A DNA stretch of 16,424 nt, taken from NCBI GenBank assembly GCA_003228965.1, contig QIGP01000301.1:1-16424 (forward strand), read 5' to 3'. Below, in pieces: positions 1 to 7,840 of this stretch; positions within the stretch are counted from its first letter, which is position 1; every line of letters begins with the position of its first letter. The notes below the pieces were generated by a model. The model saw only the letters and a list, made by a program, of their open reading frames with translations, made no database searches and was not told the DNA's origin. Both the position numbers and the translations under genes were made by a program. The DNA comes from Gammaproteobacteria bacterium. Lineage in GTDB: Bacteria > Pseudomonadota > Gammaproteobacteria > Steroidobacterales > SZUA-146.

Positions 1-1
1 T

Positions 2-2317
2 GGCAGTGGTAAAACCGGTCTCGGCATTGGCATTATCGAAGAAGCCGCGATGGATAACGTGCCTGTCATCGCAATCGATCCCAAAGGCGACATGGGTAAT
101 GTGCTGCTAACCTTTCCATCACTTTCAGCAAAGGCATTTACTCCCTGGGTCGATCCTCAGGCGGCCTCCGGAGCGGGCGAGACGGTTGAAGAGTTTGGTG
201 CTAGCCAGGCTACGCTTTGGAAAAAAGGTCTGAAGGGTTGGGGCCAGGACGGCAAACGAATTAAACGCTTACGGGACTCTACCGAATTTGCCGTTTACAC
301 ACCGGGTAGTTCGGCGGGCCGGCCTCTTTCGGTACTTGAGAATTTCAGTGCCCCTCCGGCGGCTGTTCTTGAAGATCACGACGTCTACACCGATAAGTTG
401 CAAGCAACGGCGACTAGTCTTTTAGCGCTGCTGGGCATCGACTCCGACCCGATTACGTCGCGCGAGCATATCCTGCTGTCGAACATTCTTGACCACTACT
501 GGCGTCGAGACAAAAATCTGGACATCAGTGGTTTAATCAGTGCAATCCAGCAGCCGCCTATGGAAAAAGTCGGTGTCATGGAGCTTGATGCATTTTTCAA
601 TCCGAAGCAGCGTTTTGCTCTTGCCATGAAGCTCAACAACCTCCTGGCGGCTCCCGGGTTTGCTTCGTGGATGACCGGTGAGCCATTGGACACCGCCCGA
701 CTGTTGCATACGCCAGAGGGCAAGCCCAAAGTTTCTATCGTATCGATTGCTCACTTGTCCGACGAGCAACGCATGTTTTTTGTCACCATGCTGTTGAGCG
801 ACATCTTAAGCTGGATGCGCACTCAGCCTGGAACGGGTAGCTTGCGTGCCATATTGTATATGGACGAGTTTTTTGGCTACATGCCGCCTACGGCAAATCC
901 TCCGAGCAAAAAGCTACTGCTCACTCTGCTCAAGCAAGCCAGAGCGTTTGGGTTAGGACTTGTGCTGTCGACTCAAAACCCGGTCGACCTCGACTACAAA
1001 GGACTGTCGAATACGGGTACGTGGTTCATTGGCAGGCTTCAAACCGAGCGCGATAAAATGCGCGTAATGGAAGGGCTTGAAGGAGCCGCTGGAAACGGCG
1101 AGTTCGACCGTGGAAAAATGGAGCAAACACTGGCGGGTCTCGGCAAGCGGCGTTTTCTGCTGCACAACGTCCACGAAGACGAAGACGTTGTTTTCGGTAC
1201 CCGCTGGGTAATGTCTTACCTGGCAGGGCCAATGACGCGTGACCAGATTAAACGTCTCAATAAACTGAATCCGCCGTCAGCGGCTACAGTAGTTGCCGAG
1301 AAAGAGGCGGTGAATACCGCCAAGGCAACTCAAACAAAGATTGCCGCGAAAGAAAAAGCGGTGACCGCATCGATGCCGCCTGCGCTCGATCCAAAAATCA
1401 CGCAGTATTACCTGCCGCAAAGTAAACCACATCGTGGCACGCTCGTGTATCAGCCAACTGTGCTCGGCGCAGCTGAGGTCGTTTATACCAGCGCACGCTA
1501 TCACATCGACGCGCAGAAGAACTTTCTGATGTTGGGTGAAGTTGAAGATGCGCCCGTGCCTCTTGAGTGGGAAGAGGCCAGGCCTCTTGATCTTCCGCTT
1601 GACGATTTGTTGGGTGAGCCAGAGGACGACGAGGCCGAGTTTGCTGAAGTTGAAGGGGCAATTGCCAAGGTCAAAAACTTTACCACCTGGGGAAAGCTCT
1701 ATAAACGCTGGTTGCGCAATGACAATGCAATTACGCTGTATCAGTACAAGCGACTGAAAGCAGTTTCGAAGTTTGGAGAGACGGAAGGCGAATTTCGTGT
1801 GCGCTTACAAATGCTCGCCAACGAGCAGCGCGACCTGGCTGTAGGTAAGCTTCGTGCCAAGTACGCGACGAAAGTAGCCAGTGCCGAAGAACGTTTGCGT
1901 AAAGCGCAGCAAAAACTGGAAGTAGAAAAAGAACAGGCGAAGAAAAAGAAACTCGATTCGGTACTGAGTTTTGGTGCTGCCGTGCTTGGAACTTTGCTTG
2001 GCAGAAAAAAAGTAAGCTACACGTCGGCCTCGCGTATACGCACGGCCATCGGTCGATTGGGCTCGTCGAACAAAGAAAGCGGTGATGTGGATCGTGCAGA
2101 GGAAACTCTGGAAGTGCTGGCTGAAAAACGCATAGCACTTACTACTGAAATAAAAGAAGCGGTAGCTGAGCTCGAAGGTACGTTTGCCACGAAAGACGTG
2201 GAGTTGGTAGAGATTGTGATCAAACCAAAATCTACTGAAATTCTGGTGCATTTTGTGGGCCTGGGTTGGGCACCCTACGACCGGGATAGCAAAGGAAAGC
2301 TAACGCCCGTTTATTAA
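2..2317 (+). CDS. HerA/FtsK-like P-loop ATPase (DUF87-type ATP-binding protein), 5'-truncated by window
   Basis: The reading frame is open from base 2, so the gene starts before the window; the ATG at 50 is internal. The first visible residues, GSGKTGL, are the Walker A motif, followed by an IDPKGDMGN strand typical of DUF87/HerA-like ATPases. A Walker B-like LYMDEFFGYMPP lies near bases 854-890, and a QARAFGLGLVLSTQNP segment near 935-980 resembles the sensor region of this group. The C-terminal third is charged, with a long predicted coiled coil (about 1840-1950, rich in K, E, Q and A) and then a short hydrophobic stretch, SFGAAVLGTLLG. The family is thought to be hexameric motor ATPases acting on DNA or other polymers, but the substrate is not readable here. 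It ends with TAA at 2315-2317. No partner gene is visible, so its role is unknown. Family placement is fairly sure; function is not. Confidence 0.85.
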   Translation, partial: GSGKTGLGIGIIEEAAMDNVPVIAIDPKGDMGNVLLTFPSLSAKAFTPWVDPQAASGAGETVEEFGASQATLWKKGLKGWGQDGKRIKRLRDSTEFAVYTPGSSAGRPLSVLENFSAPPAAVLEDHDVYTDKLQATATSLLALLGIDSDPITSREHILLSNILDHYWRRDKNLDISGLISAIQQPPMEKVGVMELDAFFNPKQRFALAMKLNNLLAAPGFASWMTGEPLDTARLLHTPEGKPKVSIVSIAHLSDEQRMFFVTMLLSDILSWMRTQPGTGSLRAILYMDEFFGYMPPTANPPSKKLLLTLLKQARAFGLGLVLSTQNPVDLDYKGLSNTGTWFIGRLQTERDKMRVMEGLEGAAGNGEFDRGKMEQTLAGLGKRRFLLHNVHEDEDVVFGTRWVMSYLAGPMTRDQIKRLNKLNPPSAATVVAEKEAVNTAKATQTKIAAKEKAVTASMPPALDPKITQYYLPQSKPHRGTLVYQPTVLGAAEVVYTSARYHIDAQKNFLMLGEVEDAPVPLEWEEARPLDLPLDDLLGEPEDDEAEFAEVEGAIAKVKNFTTWGKLYKRWLRNDNAITLYQYKRLKAVSKFGETEGEFRVRLQMLANEQRDLAVGKLRAKYATKVASAEERLRKAQQKLEVEKEQAKKKKLDSVLSFGAAVLGTLLGRKKVSYTSASRIRTAIGRLGSSNKESGDVDRAEETLEVLAEKRIALTTEIKEAVAELEGTFATKDVELVEIVIKPKSTEILVHFVGLGWAPYDRDSKGKLTPVY

Positions 2318-2760
2318 TCTTCAAAGTATAGGCGCTGTAATTCGGGATTCGAATTCCAATGATCGACTACCGGTAACCTCTCGATCATCGCCGACCTTAC
2401 GTTGTGAGCATCACCGCCAAGCCATCCGGCGTTGTTTGTTTCGTCGGGAGGTAGCGGCTTTGAGCAACACGGCAAATAGTGTCTTTCTCGCCAATCACTC
2501 TCGGCGTATCGATCAGTTGTCGCTATACTGCTGTGTCGGCATCATCGCGTACGTGCCCCCGGGGCGCTCGGTCACGTTTACGGAAGTCCCAGTGTGACCT
2601 GGCCAATGTACGGTTGCCGCTTTGAGCTCCACAGCATTTTGGAGAGCACCGCAATGTCTGGGCCCAAGTTTACACCCGTGTAGTTGACCAAAATGCGGTA
2701 CGTTTCTGCATTGGAAACGGATTGTAGATTGATTGCATACCTGGATACGGCGCCAGGTCG
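2314..2760 (-). pseudogene. Possible decayed minus-strand gene, family not recognised
   Basis: On the minus strand one frame is open from 2760 to 2581 (about 60 codons, including NAETYRILVNYTGVNLGPD) and again from 2541 to a stop at 2314-2316 (75 codons, ending PELQRLYFED). Three stops in this frame fall between 2580 and 2542. Exactly there another minus frame is open and reads protein-like (TVHWPGHTGTSVNVTERPGG). This fits a gene broken by two frame changes, convergent with the ATPase and overlapping its stop codon. There is no credible start codon and I recognise no family. It may equally be non-coding DNA with chance open frames. The whole 2318-2818 gap otherwise shows no gene, RNA or repeat that I can support. 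Confidence 0.28.
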
Positions 2761-2818
2761 TCAAATTTGATTGCTGCCCGTGTTTTTATGCCACACTGAT
2801 TTTCGCAAAGTTGCTTCC

Positions 2819-3919
2819 TTAAGAGCCGGACAGTCCTTTAACGTTAATCTCGTGACGTTTCAACGACGCCCTGAGCTGGTGGTAGCTAAGTCCAAGGGCC
2901 TCGGCTGTATGTCCTTGATGGTAGCGGTGGTGCTCAAGAGCCTGCTCGATCAAACTGCGTTCCAACTGGTTCATGCGACTCTTGATGTTCAGTGGAAAGG
3001 TGGCGGCGGCTGTCCCTTGTCCAGAAGCAGCGGCTTGTTCAGGTTCGTCGTTTCGACCTGTTGCCTCGGCTTCAGAGCCGTCGAACCTTGAGTTTATCGT
3101 GCCGTGCTGCTCACCAGTTTGTTCGTCACCATCTAAGCCCTCTTGTTCAAACGGATTCAAGATAATGTCATCGACCTCCTCACCATCGTCGGGCGCTCTG
3201 TACACTGAACGCTCCACGGCGTTCTTTAGCTCACGCACGTTGCCGGGCCAGTAGTAAGTCATCAGCTCATTTTCGGCTTCGGGTGTGAACCCAGGGAAAT
3301 ACGCGCGTCCAAGTTCGCTTGTCATGCCAACGGCGAAATAGGTGGCGAGTGTGCCTATGTCCTCACGCCGTCTGCGCAGCGGTGGGACCCAGACTACGTC
3401 AAAGGCCAGTCGATCGAGCAGGTCACTGCGAAACTCGTCATTGGCGGCAAGTTTCGGCAGGTCGGCATTGGTCGCTCCGACAATACGCACATCGACGCTC
3501 AACGTTTCGGTTCCGCCTACGCGCTCATATTCGCCGTATTCAATGACTCGTAATATTTTTTCCTGCATGCGCCTTGGAATAGTGCCGAGTTCATCAAGGA
3601 GCAGAGTCCCTCCGTCGGCTCGTTCGAAGCGTCCAATGTGACGTTTTGAAGCGCCGGTGAACGCACCCGCTTCGTGACCAAACAGTTCAGATTCGAGAAT
3701 GCTCTCGGTCAAGGCGGCGCAGTTCACCTTGACCAGCGGTTGTTCCCAGCGGGGTGACAGGAAATGAACGCGGCTGGCAAACAGTTCTTTACCTGTGCCT
3801 CGCTCCCCTAATATAAGAACGGGTTTGGATAATTGAGCTGCCCGGGAGACGTGTTCAAGGGCCCGGAGGAATTCCGGGGCCTCTCCTACGATGTTTTGGT
3901 CAGGTTTATTGATCGCCAT
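2819..3919 (-). CDS. pspF: PspF, sigma-54-dependent activator of the phage shock operon
   Basis: This 366-aa bacterial enhancer-binding protein has no N-terminal receiver domain, as is typical of PspF. The AAA+ domain carries Walker A GERGTGKE (residues 38-45), the sigma-54-contacting loop GAFTGA (85-90), Walker B GGTLLLDE (D109, E110), an arginine-finger region RSDLLDRL and the WPGNVREL sensor II motif. A Fis-type helix-turn-helix is at the C-terminus (IEQALEHHRYHQGHTAEALG and following). PspF remodels sigma-54 RNA polymerase and is held inactive by PspA until membrane stress. The gene is divergent from pspA with 220 bp between them, as in enterobacteria. E. coli PspF is about 325 aa; the extra length here is a polar Gly/Glu/Gln-rich linker of about 55 residues between the AAA+ and HTH parts. 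ATG at 3919 is the natural start. Confidence 0.95.
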   Translation of the reverse strand: MAINKPDQNIVGEAPEFLRALEHVSRAAQLSKPVLILGERGTGKELFASRVHFLSPRWEQPLVKVNCAALTESILESELFGHEAGAFTGASKRHIGRFERADGGTLLLDELGTIPRRMQEKILRVIEYGEYERVGGTETLSVDVRIVGATNADLPKLAANDEFRSDLLDRLAFDVVWVPPLRRRREDIGTLATYFAVGMTSELGRAYFPGFTPEAENELMTYYWPGNVRELKNAVERSVYRAPDDGEEVDDIILNPFEQEGLDGDEQTGEQHGTINSRFDGSEAEATGRNDEPEQAAASGQGTAAATFPLNIKSRMNQLERSLIEQALEHHRYHQGHTAEALGLSYHQLRASLKRHEINVKGLSGS

Positions 3920-4013
3920 GTGTGAATTATACTAAAAATTAGTGATAAAGTATAAATAATGGTTATTTCAGCTAATTATTTATCACGGATTTTAACAGTA
4001 TTATTGACTGATA

Positions 4014-4030
4014 TTCGAACAGTTTTCGAA
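4014..4030. promoter_or_regulatory. Candidate PspF upstream activating site (inverted repeat)
   Basis: TTCGAACAGTTTTCGAA is an imperfect palindrome with TTCGAA arms, about 50 bp upstream of the sigma-54 promoter's -24 element in the pspF-pspA intergenic space. Enhancer sites for PspF are expected in this position. The specific sequence is not matched to a known consensus, and the AT-rich surroundings make chance repeats likely. Confidence 0.35.
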
Positions 4031-4073
4031 ATAAAGACAACAATAACAATAACTTAAAAATAGTGTGTCCAAT

Positions 4074-4091
4074 TTGGCACGAAAACTGCTT
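4074..4091 (+). promoter_or_regulatory. Sigma-54 (-24/-12) promoter of the psp operon
   Basis: TTGGCACGAAAACTGCTT matches the sigma-54 consensus TGGCACG-N4-TTGCW closely. The invariant GG is at 4076-4077 and GC at 4088-4089, with the proper 10-bp spacing between the two. Transcription should start near 4100, leaving a leader of about 40 nt before the pspA ATG. The position immediately upstream of pspA and beside pspF fits the known control of this operon. Confidence 0.9.
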
Positions 4092-4139
4092 TATACTTAG
4101 TGAAAGCCAACGCAAAACACCCAACTACGAGGATTCACT

Positions 4140-4805
4140 ATGGGTATTTTTACCAGATTCACCGACATCGTTAATTCCAATATCAATTCCATCCTGGATA
4201 AAGCTGAGGATCCAGAAAAACTGGTCCGCCTGATGATTCAGGAAATGGAAGATACGCTCGTCGAAGTTCGCTCTGCGGCCGCTCGCTCGATTGCCGACAA
4301 GAAGCAGCTGAACCGCAAACTGAGCTCACTGGAAGCCGCAGAAGCGGACTGGCACAACAAAGCAGAGCTGGCTATTAGCAAAGGTCGCGACGATCTTGCC
4401 AAAGCTGCACTTGCTGAAAAGAACCGGGTAAATGCTTCAGTAGGGACGTTGAAAAGCGATTACGACCATATTGAAGAAGGTTTGTCCCAGCTGAACGACG
4501 ACATTGCTCGCCTGGAAGAAAAACTGGCCGATGCTAAAAATCGTCAAAAAGCTCTTTTGATGCGTCACAACACCACGTCTTCACGATTGAATGTTCGACG
4601 CCAGATCCACGACAACAAAATTGATGACGCGTTAGTTCGTTTCGAACAGTTTGAGCGTAAAATGGAAGGTATGGAAGGTCGTATCGAAGCCTACGACATG
4701 GGCCTCAAGAAAGACCTGCAACGTGAATTTTCAACTCTTGAGAATTCCGAGAGTGTAGATGCTGAACTTGCTGCGCTCAAAGCCAAGATTAGTAGCGGCT
4801 CGTAA
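4140..4805 (+). CDS. pspA: PspA, phage shock protein A (PspA/IM30 family)
   Basis: This 221-aa protein matches the E. coli length (about 222) and starts with the amphipathic membrane-binding helix MGIFTRFTDIVNSNINSILD. The remainder is nearly all heptad-rich coiled coil (EKLVRLMIQEMEDTLVEVRS and following), as in the ESCRT-III-like PspA/Vipp1 superfamily. It is soluble or peripheral on the inner membrane, polymerises on damaged membrane to stem proton leakage, and binds and inhibits PspF when membranes are intact. A Shine-Dalgarno GAGGA at 4129-4133 sits 6 nt before the ATG. It is the first gene of the sigma-54-driven operon, followed by pspB after 39 nt. Confidence 0.97.
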   Translation: MGIFTRFTDIVNSNINSILDKAEDPEKLVRLMIQEMEDTLVEVRSAAARSIADKKQLNRKLSSLEAAEADWHNKAELAISKGRDDLAKAALAEKNRVNASVGTLKSDYDHIEEGLSQLNDDIARLEEKLADAKNRQKALLMRHNTTSSRLNVRRQIHDNKIDDALVRFEQFERKMEGMEGRIEAYDMGLKKDLQREFSTLENSESVDAELAALKAKISSGS

Positions 4806-4844
4806 ACGCCGCCGCTGATTGCCCTTCGCTCACTGGAGAAGCAC

Positions 4845-5075
4845 ATGTTCGGAGAATACGCAGGAGTTATGGGGGTCATTTTTGTCTCCGTTATCCTCCC
4901 GATTCTGATTTTGTTTCATTACATCACTAAGTGGAAAACAACCAAAGGGCTGTCATCTGAAGATGAACGAATGTTGGAAGACCTTTGGGAAAATGCGCAA
5001 CGGATGGAAAGTCGCGTTAACACACTTGAAACCATTTTAGACAAGACTTCCGCCGACTGGCGTAAGCACACTTAA
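4845..5075 (+). CDS. pspB: PspB, inner-membrane psp activator
   Basis: A 76-aa protein with one N-terminal transmembrane helix (about residues 7-27), then a cytoplasmic basic patch and a leucine-zipper-like coil ending LETILDKTSADWRKHT. The tail corresponds to the ALESILDAEHPNWR end of E. coli PspB. PspB works with PspC to sense secretin or membrane stress and to pull PspA away from PspF. GGAG precedes the ATG at good spacing. It lies between pspA and two PspC-domain genes. Confidence 0.93.
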   Translation: MFGEYAGVMGVIFVSVILPILILFHYITKWKTTKGLSSEDERMLEDLWENAQRMESRVNTLETILDKTSADWRKHT

Positions 5076-5092
5076 AAGCCTGGAGAGCATAC

Positions 5093-5371
5093 ATGTTGTA
5101 TCGAGATAGTGAAAACGGAGTTGTCATGGGAGTTTGTGCAGGACTTGCGCATCGCCTGGACCTTAGCCGCACCGGTGTCCGTATAGTCGCGTTCGTCTCA
5201 CTGCTTATTTTTACAGGCGCCACGCTGCTGGTCTATTTCGTAGCCGGGTTTTTGCTACGGGACCGCCCGCTGCATCAGGACAGTCGTCGTGAACGACGTT
5301 TCTGGAGCGCTTCAAGTCGTCGTGACAGCCGCGAATACGGTTACTCACGTTACCCATCGAGCCGAGGATAA
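5093..5371 (+). CDS. Short PspC-domain membrane protein (extra paralogue)
   Basis: This 92-aa protein begins LYRDSENGVVMGVCAGLAHRLDLS, the PspC signature (R-x(n)-GVCAGLA), and has one strong hydrophobic helix (about residues 27-55, IVAFVSLLIFTGATLLVYFV). The C-terminus is not the PspC coil but a very basic, Arg/Ser/Tyr-rich tail (DSRRERRFWSASSRRDSREY). It lies between pspB and the more canonical pspC, 17 nt after pspB and 4 nt before the next ATG, so it is surely co-translated. It probably acts with PspB and PspC at the inner membrane. The tail may be a PspA, lipid or nucleic-acid contact; that is inference. Confidence 0.85.
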   Translation: MLYRDSENGVVMGVCAGLAHRLDLSRTGVRIVAFVSLLIFTGATLLVYFVAGFLLRDRPLHQDSRRERRFWSASSRRDSREYGYSRYPSSRG

Positions 5372-5375
5372 TTGA

Positions 5376-5771
5376 ATGTATGACCACGATGAATTTCGTC
5401 CGCGTCGATTATACCGAAACACTCGCAACCGCCGTATCGCGGGAGTGTTCTCCGGTATCGCCGACTACATGAATTTCTCGATATGTGCTACACGGTTTTT
5501 AGGGCTTTTCGCCATTTTGATGACGATGCCACTGGGCTTATTAGCCTACGCCGCTGCAGCTTTGATGCTACAACCCATGCCTGACAATGCGTACTCCGAT
5601 CCCGTAGAGGAGAACTTTGTTCGCTCAATTCGTAAATCGCCGGAGGAGACTTTTTCGAAAGTAAGCTATCGTTTTAAAAACATTGACAGCCGCTTGCAGA
5701 AAATGGAGCGTTACGTAACGTCGAAGCGTTTCGAACTCGACCGTGAATTTGATGAACTGCGCGACAGTTAA
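5376..5771 (+). CDS. pspC: PspC, inner-membrane stress sensor
   Basis: This 131-aa protein is the better PspC orthologue of the two. It has the N-terminal PspC motif (RRLYRNTRNRRIAGVFSGIADYM), a long hydrophobic helix (about residues 40-66), then MPDN as in E. coli PspC (LDPMPDN) and a coiled C-terminus SRLQKMERYVTSKRFELDRE that closely resembles the E. coli LREMERYVTSDTFTL region. PspC is a polytopic or bitopic inner-membrane protein that binds PspA through its cytoplasmic part and is needed for psp induction by mislocalised secretins. Translation starts 4 nt after the preceding gene, with GAGGA overlapping its end. Confidence in the family is high; the symbol rests on the C-terminal match. 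Confidence 0.92.
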   Translation: MYDHDEFRPRRLYRNTRNRRIAGVFSGIADYMNFSICATRFLGLFAILMTMPLGLLAYAAAALMLQPMPDNAYSDPVEENFVRSIRKSPEETFSKVSYRFKNIDSRLQKMERYVTSKRFELDREFDELRDS

Positions 5772-5823
5772 CCTGCGCTGCTATCTAATTTTCGAATAAC
5801 CCTGGCAGACTTAAGGAGTTGTA

Positions 5824-6087
5824 ATGCACGTATTTGAAATGGTTGTCTTGATTGTGCTGATCGCTGCAATAGCGTCTATTGTGACCAAATATATGGATCG
5901 CAAAGGCAGCGGAGCCGATATGATGTTCGGTCTAGGCGACGATGACGATTCGCTAGGCCTGGGTTTAGGCAGCAAAAACAGCGTTTCTTTGGAACGTTTG
6001 GAGAAGTTGGAAGAGCGCGTCGCGGTACTTGAAAAAATAATCACCGATCGTAACTACGATCTGAAAGAAGAATTCGACCGCCTCTAA
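5824..6087 (+). CDS. Psp-operon small membrane protein with PspB/PspC-like coiled tail
   Basis: An 87-aa protein with an N-terminal transmembrane helix (MHVFEMVVLIVLIAAIASIV), a Gly/Asp-rich linker (GLGDDDDSLGLGLG) and a C-terminal coiled coil (LEKLEERVAVLEKIITDR, ending NYDLKEEFDRL). The tail resembles the end of PspC just upstream (ELDREFDELRDS) and the overall plan is that of PspB. A strong AAGGAG (5813-5818) stands 5 nt before the ATG. It is the last gene of the operon, 52 nt after pspC and before the hairpins at 6105-6162. I do not know a named E. coli counterpart (it is not PspD, PspE or PspG). A role in holding or sensing PspA at the membrane is inferred from context. Confidence 0.8.
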   Translation: MHVFEMVVLIVLIAAIASIVTKYMDRKGSGADMMFGLGDDDDSLGLGLGSKNSVSLERLEKLEERVAVLEKIITDRNYDLKEEFDRL

Positions 6088-6104
6088 ACACCCCGCCTGA
6101 ATAA

Positions 6105-6162
6105 GCGCGCATCCGGCGCGCGAAGCCGGGGTAATGATAAACACACTGTTTATTCCCCCGGC
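6105..6162. terminator. Twin hairpins between convergent psp and symporter genes
   Basis: Two adjacent hairpins lie 17 nt past the 87-aa gene. The first is GCGCGC-ATCCG-GCGCGC (6105-6121). The second has outer arms GCCGGGG (6125-6131) and CCCCGGC (6156-6162) around a perfect inner stem ATAAACA-CAC-TGTTTAT (6137-6153). Neither is followed by a clear U-tract on either strand, so these may be partly Rho-dependent or 3'-end-protecting structures. The second could serve both converging transcripts. Confidence 0.6.
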
Positions 6163-6216
6163 ATACACCAGACTCATCTAACAGGCTTTTGAGGTGCCCT
6201 TCAGCCGATTTGGTCG

Positions 6217-7578
6217 CTAGCTGTTAAACAAGTACTTATCCAAAATACCGTAGATCATGATGATGGCAATCATAATGGGCGCCAGATATTTAACTAGCAC
6301 CAGCAGGAAGCCGCCCAGCGCTTTGTCTTTCTCATCGAGCTGATCATCGAGTATTGACTGATCAAGACGCCAGCCGATGAAAAGCACAATGATCAGCGCC
6401 GACAGCGGCAGCATAATGGGTGCCGTTAATCCTGTGTCGATAAAGTCCAAAAACTCCAGGCTGAAAACGCTGCCCGCACCCAGCAGGATCATTCCCGCAC
6501 CACAAATTAACGCCGCTTTGGTTTTGGGTATTTTGAATTGTTCGCTGATATGAGCGGTGGTGGGTTCGAGCAGGGAAACGGCTGTTGTTAACGCCGCGAA
6601 AAAGGCCATGCAGAAAAAGGCGGCGCCGATGACGTTACCACCAGGCGTTGAGACCAGTGCCGTGGGTAAGGTTTGGAAGAACAGCCCAGCGCCTGCCTGG
6701 AAGTCGAGATTGTATTGGAACACGATCGGGAAAATCGCAAGGCCGGCTGCCAAAGCAACAAACGTATCGCTAAGCGCTACGATAATCGCGGAGCGAGGAA
6801 TGCTGATCGATCGTGGAAGGTAGCTGCCATACGTCACCATGATGGCCATGCCAAGTCCGATTGAGAAAAAGGCTTGTCCCAGCGCGCGCACGGCAACTTC
6901 GCCAGAGAGTTTGCTGAAGTCCGGGCTAAACAAGAAGTTTAGTGCTTCGGCCGTGCCGCCAGATTTTGATGCGCTCACCAGACTGAAAATGCTAAGACCC
7001 ATTAGCAGGACAAAGAAGGCAGGCATGAGTATTTTGGAGGTCAACTCCAGGCCGCGGTTAACGCCACGCGATACGAGCCAGATAACCAGGCCGCAGAAAA
7101 GCAAAAACCAGGCTCCGACTTCGACCGGGTTGCTAATCGTTTCACCAAACTGAGCGGCAATTTCAACCGGTGTCTGTCCGTTGAAGGCACCCATGACGAA
7201 TTTGGGTATGTAGGACATCACCCAGGCGGCAACTACGCAGTAGAAGCTTACAATCAAGAATCCGCTTGCCAGTCCAACCCAGACGCCTGAAGCCCACCAT
7301 TTCGATACGCCACTGCGTGTTGCAAGGTCGCGGGCACTGTTAAGTGAGCTTCCTGCTTGACCGGCACGACCAACTAGAAACTCACTCATCATCGCGGGTA
7401 TGCCAATGAACACGACGCAAAGTAGATAGATGATAATGAATGCGCCGCCGCCATTTGCGCCAGCTTCGGCCGAAAAGCGCCAGAGATTGCCGAGGCCGAC
7501 AGAGCTACCGATGGCGGCGAGTATAAAAGCCCACCGTGATGACCATTGTGGTGTTTGAGTTTCTATTGGTGTCAGCAT
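6217..7578 (-). CDS. Sodium-dependent transporter, NSS (neurotransmitter:sodium symporter) family
   Basis: A 453-aa polytopic membrane protein with the NSS signature of TM1, AAIGSSVGLGNLWRF (residues 21-35, the unwound substrate/Na+-binding segment), and NGGGAFIIIYL at the start of TM2, as in LeuT, TnaT and MhsT. Eleven or twelve hydrophobic segments can be counted along the length. The length fits bacterial NSS members (about 440-510). The family imports amino acids or related compounds with Na+; the substrate cannot be read here. The preceding AGGGGA on the minus strand gives a plausible ribosome site about 9 nt before the ATG at 7578. It is transcribed towards the psp operon and probably alone. 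Its divergent neighbour is a catabolic cluster with amino-acid-type enzymes, so a linked substrate is possible but unproven. Confidence 0.93.
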   Translation of the reverse strand: MLTPIETQTPQWSSRWAFILAAIGSSVGLGNLWRFSAEAGANGGGAFIIIYLLCVVFIGIPAMMSEFLVGRAGQAGSSLNSARDLATRSGVSKWWASGVWVGLASGFLIVSFYCVVAAWVMSYIPKFVMGAFNGQTPVEIAAQFGETISNPVEVGAWFLLFCGLVIWLVSRGVNRGLELTSKILMPAFFVLLMGLSIFSLVSASKSGGTAEALNFLFSPDFSKLSGEVAVRALGQAFFSIGLGMAIMVTYGSYLPRSISIPRSAIIVALSDTFVALAAGLAIFPIVFQYNLDFQAGAGLFFQTLPTALVSTPGGNVIGAAFFCMAFFAALTTAVSLLEPTTAHISEQFKIPKTKAALICGAGMILLGAGSVFSLEFLDFIDTGLTAPIMLPLSALIIVLFIGWRLDQSILDDQLDEKDKALGGFLLVLVKYLAPIMIAIIMIYGILDKYLFNS

Positions 7579-7760
7579 AGTCTTAAATCCCCTGTGTTTT
7601 ATTGCTTTGCGGACGCATGTTATAGGTTTTACGGGTCACTATATTGGAAATGGCCACAATAAACATTATTGCATATCCGCTTCAGCCGTTTTATACAGCA
7701 CTTCTTCTTTTACTGAGTCTGGGTTGAGTAATGATTGGTATTTATATAACGACGGCCTAT

Positions 7761-7785
7761 ATTGAGATCATTTACCGTTCTCAAT
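7761..7785. promoter_or_regulatory. Candidate operator: inverted repeat in divergent promoter region
   Basis: ATTGAGA (7761-7767) and TCTCAAT (7779-7785) form a perfect 7-bp inverted repeat with an 11-bp spacer in the 262-bp space between the symporter and the oxidoreductase cluster. Size and spacing suit a dimeric regulator, possibly a LysR-type (T-N11-A) site. No regulator gene is visible and no promoter could be assigned with confidence. Confidence 0.35.
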
Positions 7786-7840
7786 TGGATCGCTGGAGTG
7801 ATATTCCGGCGTTTGGGTCTTTACGTGTGGATCAATACAG

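Noticed and set aside
1731..2251. Minus-strand open frames of 135 and 148 codons inside the ATPase gene
   Set aside because: They lie opposite a well-supported coding frame, have low-complexity Phe/Ser/Arg-rich composition and show no motif.
2771..3641. Plus-strand frames opposite pspF
   Set aside because: pspF has all family motifs on the minus strand; these are antisense shadows.
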